64,000 bases of DNA from Physella acuta (Eukaryota > Mollusca > Gastropoda > Physidae): positions 434,001 through 498,000 of the forward strand of contig NW_026731872.1 of NCBI RefSeq assembly GCF_028476545.1, read 5' to 3'. The notes beneath the pieces were generated by a model. That model worked only from the letters and a program-made list of their open reading frames with translations, searched no databases and was not told the DNA's origin. Position 1 is the first letter of the stretch. Each line of letters starts with the position of its first letter. Below are positions 47,980 to 59,900 of the stretch, one piece after another. Position numbers and translations under genes: made by a program.

Positions 47980-49092
47980 ACTTTCTCGTATACGAAGTAC
48001 AGAGGAAGTATTGTAATCAGAGTTTCTTCCACCCCCCCCCCCCCCCCTGAACGAAATGAAATTTATATAATTTATATAGAAAATATATACTTTTAATAGT
48101 GTCCGGCCCCGCCCACCCCCCCCCCGAAGAAAGTTTACACCTCCCTGAGCCGAAAAAACATTGTTTTGCAATTTTGTCAGTATGTCTGTGTATGAATTTA
48201 TAAAGTACTATTATTCCGCTCTATTATACAGATATTGTTTTAAGTTCACATGGTGCGCATTTCTGTTTTTCTACGAGATTCTATTCTATTTCAAAAAGTT
48301 TAAGTAATTAAAAATGGATTTGAAATATTGTCTATATCCCGAGTTTTCATCCCCCGTAGTGTTATATAAGAATATTCAAGAAAGTTTAATGGAGATCACT
48401 CCCGCTTTATTTAATGAATAGAATTGAGTAGGAAAAGAAAAGAAGTGTGCAACAAATGAAAGTAAACACTGAGTGTATAATAGAGCGGAAAGTGTTTGCT
48501 TTATGCAGGAAACATTGATTAACCTAAGTGAAAAGTTGTGAAGAAATTGGTCCGGTTCACTACAATTTTTTTTTCTTCCAGAAATCAAAAACAGCATAAA
48601 GGAATACTCTCATTCACCGAAAATCTCTCAAAATTTGATAGAATCAAGGGAATAAGAAATTGTTCAAAAGTTGATTCAAAACTACAAATGACAAGTAACT
48701 CAAACAGTACTCAAGTTATCGTGTCCCAGAAAGACAGACAGACACACACACACACAGCAGGCTGAAGTCGGAGTCAATGGCCTCAATGGCGCATAACCAG
48801 TTGACACGTAACGCTTAATTGTGTTGGAGGCGTGGTCGAGTCGGCAAAAAGCTCATGGTTGAAAAATTCGAACAAAGTCTCGAGTTCAAACCCTCTGGCA
48901 GACAAATCTCGATCCCCTTCAACACTAATAATTAAGAACGAAGAAGAAGAAGAAGAAGAAGAAGAAACACACACACACATACACACACACACACAAAATC
49001 GCAAAACTACGTTTTTCCGACTTGTAAAATTGTGTACAATTGCACTATTGCAATACTTCCTCTAAACTTCATATAGGAGAAAGTAAAAATGA
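47980..49092 (+). repeat. Interspersed repeat of the TTTTACTTTCTCG family, with nested MITE
   Basis: It begins TTTTACTTTCTCGTATACGA and ends, inverted, in GGAGAAAGTAAAAAT. It carries the family block ACACCTCCCTGAG, an internal tRNA-like piece (GCGTGGTCGAGTCGGCAAAA then CTCGAGTTCAAACCCTC at about 48830-48900) and (GAA)n/(CA)n tracts. A poly-C MITE is inserted near the left end. I do not recognise the family; similar copies lie at 53670-54328, 57566-58290 and 60785-61655. Confidence 0.75.
48021..48128. mobile_element. Poly-C hAT-type MITE, 3'-truncated copy
   Basis: The left terminal repeat CAGAGTTTCTTCCA and the block TGAACGAAATGAAATTTATA match the copy at 27956. The right terminal repeat is absent. 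It interrupts the left end of a TTTTACTTTCTCG-family repeat. Confidence 0.78.
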
Positions 49093-49459
49093 CATGTATG
49101 TAAGATGTAAAATGTAATTTCTTCAAGCTAGAGAGCTTTGGTCAGTGTCAATTATCTGCGAGACTACCGAAATATGTTTTGGCTTCAAGTTTTACTTTCT
49201 CGTACACAGAGTACAGAGGAAGTAGTGTTATCGTGATGAAGAATTAAGTTTTCTTTTTAAGTTTTCACCGATTTACACCCGCTACTATATCGGATACAGA
49301 ATATAAAGGATGTACTGTAATCGTACAGAAATCTGATTGAGATTTTGACAAATTTTAGCAATGGTTTTAAATTTTAATTTGTGATCAAAATATGATTATG
49401 GACCAATTATTTCAACTGTGACTTTTAGCCCCGCCTTGACCTTACTCTATATTTCGATT

Positions 49460-49715
49460 GTAGGAAAAAAAGTCACAGGAAAAAAAGTCACAGGAAAAAA
49501 AGTCACAGGAAAAAAGTCACAGGAAAAAAAGGCACAGGAAAAAAAGTCACAGGAAAAAAGTCACAGGAAAAAAAACACAGGAAAAAAAGTCACAGGAAAA
49601 AAAGTCACAGGAAAAAAAGTCACAGGAAAAAAAAAACACAGGAAAAAAAACACAGGAAAAAAAAACAGAAAAAAAGTCACAGGAAAAAAAGTCACAGGAA
49701 AAAAGTCACAAATAT
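49460..49715. repeat. 14-bp minisatellite (AAAAAAGTCACAGG), about 18 copies
   Basis: Units vary in the length of the A run and between GTCACAGG, GGCACAGG and ACACAGG. Confidence 0.96.
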
Positions 49716-49751
49716 ATATTTGCATGATATTTGTTAGTACTTTTATGTATT

Positions 49752-50442
49752 AAGGGGATAGGCTCCCGAAAAAACGGGTAAAAAAACTTTTTAATTAATA
49801 AGCCTTTTTCATTTATTTGTGTATGTATAAGTTAGGGCACTTAAGGAAAAATATTTGGATGTACCAGGGACTCTTCTGAAAATATGGTTGCCATGGAAAC
49901 GGCGGCCATCTTGGAAAAAATACCTTTTGCGGAGTTCTAAAATTTCCTAAAGTAACATATAAACCGCCCATATAATCATTGATCTTTATTGTACTAACAC
50001 TAATAGAGTCAGCAGGCTAATTTTTTTAACCGAAAAACAGCTAGAAATACTTTTTTCAAATTTTCAAAAAAAAATTGTGGTGAAATTCCATTGAATTTAG
50101 AGTTTTTTTTATTGGAATTTCGTCACACCAAATTTTGAAAATTAAAAAAAAAATTCTAGAGTGATTTCTGTTAAAAAAACTAGCCAGCTGACTCTGTTAG
50201 CGTTAGTACAAGAAGGATCAATGGTTATATAGCCGATATTTATGTTAGTTTATGAAATTTTAGAACTCCAGAAAAGCATGTTTTTTCTCAAGATGGCAGC
50301 CGTTGCCATGGCAACCATATTTTCAAAAGAGCGCCTGATGCATGGAAATATTTTCTTTCAAGTACCCTAACTTAGATATACACAAATAAATCAATAAAAG
50401 GTTTTAATTAAGAAGTTGGTTTTTTCTGGAGCCTACCCTATA
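49752..50442. repeat. Long foldback element, about 690 bp, arms about 340 bp
   Basis: The left end GGGATAGGCTCC and the right end, inverted, AGGGTAGGCTCC are followed inward by matching blocks: TTTTTAATTAATAAG-like, ATTTGTGTATGTATAAGTTA, then ATATGGTTGCCATGGAAACG. These mirror GTTGCCATGGCAACCATATT on the right. The symmetry runs to the centre near 50095. The arms are diverged (roughly 80-85 percent by eye). No coding capacity, so it is a foldback MITE. Confidence 0.9.
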
Positions 50443-50559
50443 GAGAGTGCAAATTAACTTAGGATTAATTAAATGTAATGTAATGTGTGTAGGTTGTATA
50501 CGCATAATAATTTTTTTATAAATCATCCAAAAATATTTAGTATGAAGTATGTAGATTAT

Positions 50560-51400
50560 AATTATGTGTTTTTTTTTCCTGTGACTTTTTTTCCGTTCAC
50601 CTATATTTCTGGGGACACGATAACATTAGAACTGTTTGTTTGGTGGGCGAAAGTTCATTTATATGATCTTATACTTGGTTTACTTTCAAATTTTGATTTA
50701 CCTCCGAAATCCGGAAGTGGTACTCTATTCTATTTCTGGTTTCTAAATTACCAACAATATAAGTAATATAAGTACCGTTTTAGTTAGGTTAACGAAATTT
50801 TAGACATATAATATTGATTTACGGTAACCGGAAATATTACTTTCCAGCATTTCTAATTACTCAAAAAAGATCACTTCACTGGATCGATTTGTTTCAAGCT
50901 TTTCAAGTAGGTGAAGACTCGATGACAATGCACTGTGACATAAAATGTGAATTAATTAGATGTTTAAATGACGTTTTAAAAAATGAATCAATGTTTCCTT
51001 AAAACGTAGCCTACCAAGTTTCCACGCTATTATACGCAAAACATTTTCGCTCAACTGATGCGCAATTATGTTGTTAAGTATTTAAAAAACGAATTAAAAA
51101 ATAATTTTTTATAGACTGTTTGATCCCCCTACTTTAAAGTGTGTTACAATATATCTCATATAAAGATCAAAGAGGACGTTGCTTATAGGCCTAATCCGAA
51201 GAAAAAAAACCGAAATCGAGATTTTGACAAATCTAGAATTTGTACACCTCACTAAGTCAGAAAAACTTAATTCTGCAATCTTGTCTGTCTTCCGGTAACC
51301 GGAAGTGGTACTTTACTTTTAATTTCTCTCAAGCCGATAACATGGGTACCATTTAAGTTAGGCGGATGAAATTTCACATGTGAATTTAGCTCTGTACTAA
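50560..51400. repeat. Diverged pieces of the TTTTACTTTCTCG repeat family
   Basis: Words such as CCGGAAGTGGTACT, ACGGTAACCGGAAATA and GTTAGGCGGATGAAATTTCA match the bodies of the copies at 53670 and 57566. Several partial copies in both orders; older than those. Confidence 0.55.
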
Positions 51401-51404
51401 TCTG

Positions 51405-51535
51405 AACTACGTGAATTTAGCTCTGTTTGTGTGAATCTGAACGCCGTGAATTAAGCTCTGTTTGTGTGAAGCTGAACTATGTGAATTAAGCTCTGTTTGT
51501 GTGAAGCTGAACTACGTGAATTAAGCTCTGGGATA
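51405..51535. repeat. Tandem repeat with TTAAGCTCTGTTTGTGTGAA
   Basis: About four units of 34 bp with small differences. Confidence 0.9.
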
Positions 51536-51639
51536 CATCTTTCCTTTGTGCCCTAACCCTAACCCAAGGGGAGAGCATCGAAAGAGGTCACCCAGTGCCG
51601 TCCCCTGGTGTTAGTTAATGCTTGCTGATGTCTACTTTA

Positions 51640-52290
51640 AGAGGGGAGAAAGAGGAAGCCGGATCCGGCTCGCTGGGGATCTCCAGGGACCCACGGACCT
51701 GGCCGGATTTTCGGGTTTCGGTAGGTTGAGAGGGGCCGCTACTCTCGTCTGTCGTCTGCTGATGGGAGAGTTGTCTGCCCGCGCCCAAATCCCTCCACGC
51801 GAACCAATTACTGCCCATTTACTGTATCGAGTTGCTCATATTGATCACTCGGAATTCTTCTCTTCCATACCCGAGGGAGATGTCCTCCCCTCTCTGGCCG
51901 GCTCCCCTCCTCCCCTCTCTGGCCGGCTCCCCTCCTCCCCGGGTAGCAGCCACGCCCATGTGGAGAGCGCGACAGGACGGACACGCCAACGACCAATCAA
52001 ATCATCCCTGTGTACCGTCCCCAGATCGATACGAGCCCGATGCGTGCCCTGCCTTCTGATTGGCTCCTGCTCTCAAGAAGCGACACGAACTCCCGCCTTA
52101 TATTGCGGGGCTGGGCCCGAGCAAAAGACTCGACAATCTTATTAGTGACTTTAATTTCGCGCGGTCGCTCCATCTACACACACATGACGTCACCGTTATC
52201 CGACACAGTCGCAGATTTCTTGGCGCGAAACTCGTCAAACGTGTGTGCTGGACAGCAACCGATCAGTTAATGCACAAGTTGAGTTGATAT
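51640..52290 (+). promoter_or_regulatory. GC-rich candidate promoter of the homeobox gene
   Basis: This is the most GC- and CpG-rich unique block of the region. It has CCAAT boxes on both strands (GACCAATCAAAT near 51990, CTGATTGGCTCC near 52058), a CRE (TGACGTCACC near 52185) and a TATATTG near 52101. It lies about 1.1 kb 5' of the first supported homeobox exon and in the same direction. Several overlapping frames are open up to 175 codons, but none has recognisable domains. Promoter identity is inferred. Confidence 0.45.
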
Positions 52291-52834
52291 TATCTGTTTA
52301 TCAACGGCCTGTCGTTCTGGCATCGTCCTGACGGTGCCACGTCTGCTACTGGCGTCTGCTGGTCAGCTGTCAACATTCACCAGAGAATTTATATTACAAT
52401 TTGCGGAGTTAAAAAAAAATAAACATCAGGCACAAAAATAATCTAAATACGGTCTAATTGTTTCGCCGGAAAAATTGTAAATTTATGTATGAAAATTAAA
52501 GTTTTGTAAAAGCCCGTGGAGAAACTCTGAACGATTGGATAATTCGGCATATTCTGAGATTTCGACAGGATTTTGTTCGTTCTTGGGATCATTGTTCTAT
52601 TCGTGTAGCCAAGTTTTTAAAGTTTCTTGAATTTGTTCCAAGTTTGACCTGAGAAGTTTGCACGATTTGTTCTAGTCCTGTCCCAACAGTTAGAACAAAT
52701 TATTCCTTCTTGTGAGACCGTATATCAAAACTCAATACTCCGACATAATCCCAAAGGCCTCCCGACATCATTGCCTACAGATAAAAGTAGCCCCCCTGCC
52801 CCCGTGAGTGCCTCAACCAGTTTCCGTGGGTAGC

Positions 52835-53345
52835 CCCTGCCCGTGAGCGCCCCACCAATTCCCGTGAGCGCCCCACCAATTCCCGTGAGCGCCCCACCAA
52901 TTCCCGTGAGCGCCCCACCAATTCCCGTGAGCGCCCCACCAATTCCCGTGAGCGCCCCACCAATTCCCGTGAGCGCCCCACCAATTCCCGTGAGCGCCCC
53001 ACCAATTCCCGTGAGCGCCCCACCAGTTCCCGTTAGCGCCCCACCAGTTCCCGTGTGTAGCCCCACCAGTTCCCGTTAGCGCCCCAACCAGTTCCCGTTA
53101 GCGCCCCAACCAGTTCCCGTGAGCGCCCCACCAATTCCCGTGGGTAGCCCCCCCCCAGTTCCCGTTAGCGCCCCACCAGTTCCCGTTAGCGCCCCACCAG
53201 TTCCCGTGAGCGCCCCACAGTTCCCGTGAGCGCCCCACCAGTTCCAGTGAGCGCCCCACCAGTTCCCGTGAGCGCCCCACAGTTCCCGTGTGTAGCCCCA
53301 CCAGTTCCCGTGAGCGCCCCACAGTTCCCGTGTGTAGCCCCACCC
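52835..53345. repeat. 21-bp minisatellite abutting homeobox exon 1, about 24 copies
   Basis: The unit is GCGCCCCACCAATTCCCGTGA (21 bp); rightward copies have CCAGTTCC. The array runs directly into the exon, and each unit contains an acceptor-like CCCACCAG. The frame used by the exon is open through the array (VSAPPIPV repeats). Confidence 0.95.
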
Positions 53346-53375
53346 CCACCAGACAAAATTCTGTTCCCGAGCCTG

Positions 53376-56300
53376 ATGGAGGAGCAGCGGGTGCCGGGGG
53401 ACGAGCGGGACAAACGGAAATGTGACGACTTCACCAGCCTGTACGGCCTGGACACGGGTCACGTCACGTCACAGAGGGGGCTGGCTGACCACTCAGGTGA
53501 GTTGTGTTTACATCTGGTCTAGGGGACAGGTCAGCAACTGTTAGACTTGTAGGGGACAGGTCAGCAACGTTAGATTTGTTGGTGAGAACTAGCTAAAGGG
53601 TGAGACTTTGGGTGCTAGCTAAATGGTGAGACCTCCGATGTAGGTCTACAACCTGTGTAATAAACCGGGAATGATCTCCCCTAAACTTTCTCGAATATTC
53701 TTATATAAAACAACAGGGGATGGCAACTCGGGATATAAACATGATTTCTAATCCATTTTTAATTAAACTTTTTAAATAGAATAAAGTCTCGTAGAAAAAA
53801 GAATTGCACACCAAGTGAACGCCAAATAAAATGTGCATAATAGTGCGGAATATTATTAGTACTTTATAAATTCACATGCGTTCTTTGAGAAATCGGTAAT
53901 AGCGAAAATTACTACTTCCGGTCAACGAAAATTACTCAAAATTTAACAGAAGGCAGAGAATTAGATCTTTTACGGACATGTGAAATTTCATTTATCTATC
54001 TGAAATAGTACTCAAGTTATAGGCTTTTAAAAAATTGAAAGTAGAAAAAATTCAACTTCCGGTTATCGGAAATCGCTCAATGGAAATCGGATCTACGATT
54101 TTGATATAATACTTATATATGAAATTTCATCAACCTAGCTGTAGCGGTACTCAAGTTATCGTGTTTACACACACACAGACACAAACACACATATACACAC
54201 ACAGACATACGGACTATGTTTTTCCGACTCAGGGACGTGTAAAACGTCGTGATTTACAAAAATCTCGATTTTTTTTTTTTGCACGAGTACAATACTTTCT
54301 TTATACTTTGTTTACGAGAAAGTAAAAATGTATAAAACCAAATGCCGAGTGTCAAACAACCTAATGGCTGACTATTCCGACCTCTACTCACATTCAACGT
54401 GTTTAATATGTTATATATTTTAAAAGGAGGTTTATTGCCAACTGATGGGGTATGGGTAAGGTCGGTCAAATAACTGGCGATCTGATCAAAGATATCATCA
54501 AAGATATTATCAAATATGTAATCAAATATATAATCAAATATGTAATCAAAGATATCTTCAAATATGTAATCAAAGATATCATCAAATATGTAATCAAAGA
54601 TATAATCAAATATGTAATCAAAGATATAATCAAATATGAAAAGAAAGATATCATCAAATATGTAATCAAATATATCATCAAATATGTAATCAAAGATATA
54701 ATCAAATATATTTATATTATAACACATAATTAAATGAACTTTTTGTTATCCTGAAGTGAAAAGATATATATGAAATAATTAAATTATCGAACAATAAAAC
54801 GATTTTAGAAATAAAATTGAAATGCATTTTTGAAAATAATACGCGATTGCTACAAAGTGATATGAATTTGCAAGTGAGATTTAAGAATTAATTAGACAAC
54901 TAATGACAGTGTGAAAACTAAATAAGGCAGAACAACTCCCATTTCGACATAATTTTTTTCATGTCATGAACATCGAGTACCAACAAAAATTACCTTGTAT
55001 TAATTTGTCAACAGTCCACGACACTGTTATAAGCAGACGTCCCACACAATAGAAACACGCAGAGAAATACTGTTTAAATAATATTTAAGATATTTATGTC
55101 AAATTTAAATTGAATGTAATTTCTGAGATTTTTTTTCATCAACTGTTGACAATACAACACTTCACCTTTTGAGAAATTCCAGAATCAATGGACTATATTT
55201 TTAAAATATATAACAATTATTTATAATGGCATTGGAAAAAAAAAATATAGCGCAGCACTAAGTTTAAACTTAGCGTTTGTTGACAAATATTTTGTAACCA
55301 TTCCGGTTATGCTTAGCGGTTTTATTATGTGACGATGTACTTTTTTATAGCTCAAATCGATAAGAAAAGCTATTACTACTATTATGTAAATCGTGAAGAA
55401 ATTTTTAGAGATATTTCAATAATTATTATGCAATAATGTAAAGGATATATAAAGTTAATTGAAATTATTTAACAATATAACGATTTTAAAATAACGATGA
55501 TTTAAACATTACCATGTAATCACCGTGTAATAATTTACCCTTTATATTTTAGATAGATTAGACAAAATACTATATAACAAATCAAACATATTTTTAAAAA
55601 TCGCATTATAATGTAAAGGTTTGACTGTTAGGTCGACATCAAATTAAATTATTTTATAATTAACAAATCTATTTATAGTTGCATTAAACACACGAGAATA
55701 CAGAAAAAGCAACTAGTCTATTGAACGGGGACATTAAACTTGAATATAAACAAGGAATGAACTAAATTTACTGACAGCAGTTAGTGCATGAAATATGTTG
55801 CGGTGTAACCGTTACAAGAAATATTAAGAACAGTGTTTTCAAAATTAGTTTGGTTTTACTATTGGTAGGATAATGGTAGAATAATGGTAGGATAATGGTG
55901 GGATAATGGTAGGATAAAATTGGGTTTAGTTTATCGGACAAAAAAATGGTAGGATAATGCTAGGGTAACGGTAGGATAATGGTGGGATAAAATTGGGTTT
56001 AGTTTATCGGACAGAGCTAAAACATGAGTTATAGGTTTAATAATAGATATATTTTAAAGAAAAAAAAACTATAAAAACAATACTGAAAATGTGTTTATTA
56101 AGTAGCTACATGTTTTAATTTTTTTACGGAACTATCAAACCTCTAAAACTTGCTAACGTGGATTGAGAAAAGCTTGGTGGTGTGTTGTTGACGAAGAAAA
56201 CGGCCATTTTCTTCGACCGAGCCTATAGAGATTTTATAATTTTATAATTTTTTTTTTACATTTTAAACGTGTATTCTTGTATGCAATTTTTTTAAAAACT

Positions 56301-56959
56301 GTCCCACTAAAGGCTATTCAGTTCTGCAAGTTTTACAGTTATATGTAAAGAAATACTTGAAATGGCCCAAAAAGACCCGGGAGTTGAATGGGGAGGGTGT
56401 CTAATCATCTGATAGTTTTTTTCAATCGATAAATGAAATAAATTCTGTAATACCTACAGCTGTACACAGTACACAGAATTAGAGGGCACAAAATGTACTT
56501 TTTAATTCGAAGCCAGCTTATTACGCCCCGAGATCTTTTTATCATAGAAAGCATGATGTGAAAAGCTGCTACATTTGGGCGACGCGGGCGAAAAACCGAG
56601 TTTTGTTCGCCGCTATAAAATAATGTTATAAATTTTGATAGTTTATAGCATTAAAATATTTTTTAATGCTCTTATCAATAGAAATAAAATTGCATAAAAA
56701 CGGTTTCATAACAAGCTTTTATGTAATAATGCACTAAAAAGGAGAAAATAAATGATTTTCTTTAAATATATAATAATATACTACTATTTAAATAACTATA
56801 AAAAAAAGCGTGGGTCACTATATTATCTATTGGATACCTTTACTGATATTTAAAAAGAGATACACGCTTTTATGTATAGTTATATAAATAGCTTTAAAGA
56901 AAATAATTTATTTTCTTCTTTTTATTGCATCCTAATATACAAAAACCCATGTGTGCACT

Positions 56960-56990
<31 letters not shown>

Positions 56991-59900
56991 GCAACATATT
57001 TTCACAGGCTATGACATCAGTGTGTTCAGCGATATATGGAGAACTTAGTGATCCGGACACTTCTTGAAAATAATATGTTGGATATATTAAATGTATAAAC
57101 TAAATTTTTATTTAAAGAGCGAGAATAAAAAATAGGCATATTCGAAAGTAGAAACACATTTTTAATTATGCAACCGGAGAAGTGTTTATGGTTGTGATAA
57201 GTTCGATTTGGGGAAGATACCAGTAACACAAAAACAACAGCAAGTACACAACACTAATGGCGTCATTGATTGTGGGACAAAAACAGAATTTAACATCGAT
57301 TGTCGTAAATGGTACACAATACTAATTACGTCATCTTCAATAAGATTCGCTTCCCACATCTTCCAATTTTAGAACATGAAGAATTACATTCAAATTTGAT
57401 ATAGATTTTATACATGTACTTATCAAGACGTTCGCTATGAAATATATACAATTTTCTAGGCCAAAACTAAAACAAATTACTTTAAAAAACAACATAACGG
57501 ACTTATTTAAGTCTCTTAATCAGTGTGTAGATTTTATTGTGGTGTTGTGTTCTTCTTTCTTCTTCGTTTTTACTTTCTCGTATGTACGATGTAGGCCTAT
57601 AGAGAAAGTCTTGTAATTGTGCAAAAAAAAAAATTCGATATTTTTGCAAATCTCGACCTCGACGTTTTACACCGCCCTGAGTCGGAAAAAACATAATTTT
57701 GCTATCTTGTCCGTGTGTCTATGTGTGTGTATGTGTGTGTGTATGTGTGTCTGTAAACACGATAACTTGAGTACCGTTAAAGCTAGGTTGATGAAATTTC
57801 ATATATAAGTATTTTATCAAAATCGTAGATCCGTATCACCTTTTAAGCGATTTCCGATAACCGGAAGTGGTACTTTTTCTACTTTCAATTTTTCAAAAGC
57901 CTATAACTTGAGTACTATTTCAGATAGATAAATGAAATTACACATGTAAGTAAAAGATCTAATTCTCTACCTTCTGTCAAATTTTGAGTAATTTTCGTTG
58001 ACCGGAAGTAGTAATTTACGCTATTTTCTGCTTCTCCAAAAAGTAATGTAAATTTATAAAATACTAATAATATTGCGCACTATTATGCACATTTTATTTG
58101 GCGTTCACTTGGTGTTCAATTCTTTATTCTACGAGATTTTATTCTTTTTTAAAAACTTTAGGTATTTAAAATCGATTAAAAACATGTCTATAGCCAGAGT
58201 TCCTATCCCCTGTTGTTTTATATAAGAATACAAGCACAGCCCGCTTATATTATAGATTCGAGAAAGTTTAGGGGAGATCACTCCCGGTTTATTAACTTTA
58301 GTGTTGGAAGGGATTTCCTCCAACACAATTAAGTATTACGTGTCAACTGGTTATGTGCCATTGAGGCCATTGACTCCGATTTCAGCCTGCTTTTCTTTTT
58401 GGATTTGCTTTCATAGCCATTGTCCAACCAAGAACAAACTGCAAGGCAGCAGTTGTTTGATTTCGGAGTTGTCTCTCCTAGAGGAGTGGCTGTCCCTAGC
58501 TAATGAGCCTAATCTGCTCGAGGGTTTGAACTCGAGACTTTTACCAACTCGACCATGCCGACCCCGTTGTGTTGACTAATAATGTATATCATTTGGTTTT
58601 TCTAATACGTATTGGTAGTCTATGTTATTTTAAATGTGTCGGATTTTTAGCTATTTAGTTATTTCTTTGCTTTGTCACTAATATCGTTCAACTTGTAGTA
58701 AAGCACATTGCGTTTTGACCAAGAACTACTTGATAAATTATTTTTTTCTCAAACACGTAAAAGATTAACAATATATAGGCCTATAACTCACGTGTAACGG
58801 GTACCGATGGCTAGTTATTACAAGAAAACTTGTTATAACGTTTTTTTCATGCAATTTGTTTTAAGTACTTTAAATTTTTTTTATCTACAACACAGTTGCC
58901 CGACTAGAAACAATTGCGTACCAAATGACATTATAACGTGCGTATTATAGTTCGGAAAGAGTAGTATGACAGCCTTCTAATTTCAGAACAAATTAATCAA
59001 TTGATAAACTATTAATTAGGCATCCAATTATTTCAAATTTAATGTCATACTGCAATGTCTTCAATTCTTGACCCAAGCCTCGAATTTCCGAGAAATTGGT
59101 CGGTTAGAAGTGCTTAAAATTTAGCTCGCCCGCTTTGATCAATGACGACAGACAAAAGCACGACGAACAGAGGAAGCAAGTTAAAAGCTTGTAATAAAAA
59201 TAAACACATACACAAATAGCATACACATACATCACACATTTTTCTACCAGATTATTTGAGCAAGTGACGCGCTATCTAACAGCACGCGAGAAAACATTTC
59301 CTAACACAATTTTCGTGTGTTCTGCTGTTGATACAACATTTGTTAGGTTACAACATTTGTTAGGTTACAACTTTTGTTTGGTTAACTTGTCTCTGTCGTC
59401 TTAACTTGTGTTGGTACTAGACTTTTTACAAGTTTTTAATTAGGTCACACTGTTTGTCGGTCTGTCACTGAGTCTGTCTGTACGTCTGAGGCAAGTCTTG
59501 TAACTCAACTCTAACGCAGTGACTACCAGAACAATTTGTTTTAGATGACAACGGAATTATTTGTAGCTTTTAATCGAATCAGAAATGATACTAGTCATTA
59601 TAAAATTTTAAAGATGGCTACATTCACTACAAACAAAAGAGCAGATAACCAGCGCGGTGAGTGAGGTGAGTGAGGTGAGTGAGGTGAGTGAGGTGAGTGA
59701 GGTGAGTTGTTCTCTCAAGTTTTCACACCTGATGGCCAGCCATAAGCATCAACACGGGCCCACGTAAAGTTTAGTTAAGATCACAAGTCTGGTGGGTGTC
59801 GACTAGGCGCAGAACAAACGTCATTAATAAAATAAAGGAGACAATTGTTTTATTAGCTTAAATATCGAATTCGTGTTTTTATTTTGAAACATTCAAAATT

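Noticed and set aside
51549-51566. Telomere-like CCCTAACCCTAACCC
   Set aside because: Fewer than three units, so not evidence for an interstitial telomere or fusion.
51618-52145. 175-codon GC-rich frame
   Set aside because: Open in several frames because of GC content, with no domain or splice support; better explained as a promoter or CpG-rich region.
53226-53375. Upstream extension of homeobox exon 1 through VSAPPVPV repeats as definite coding sequence
   Set aside because: The frame is open only because the 21-bp unit is a multiple of three without stops; there is no ATG or conserved sequence.
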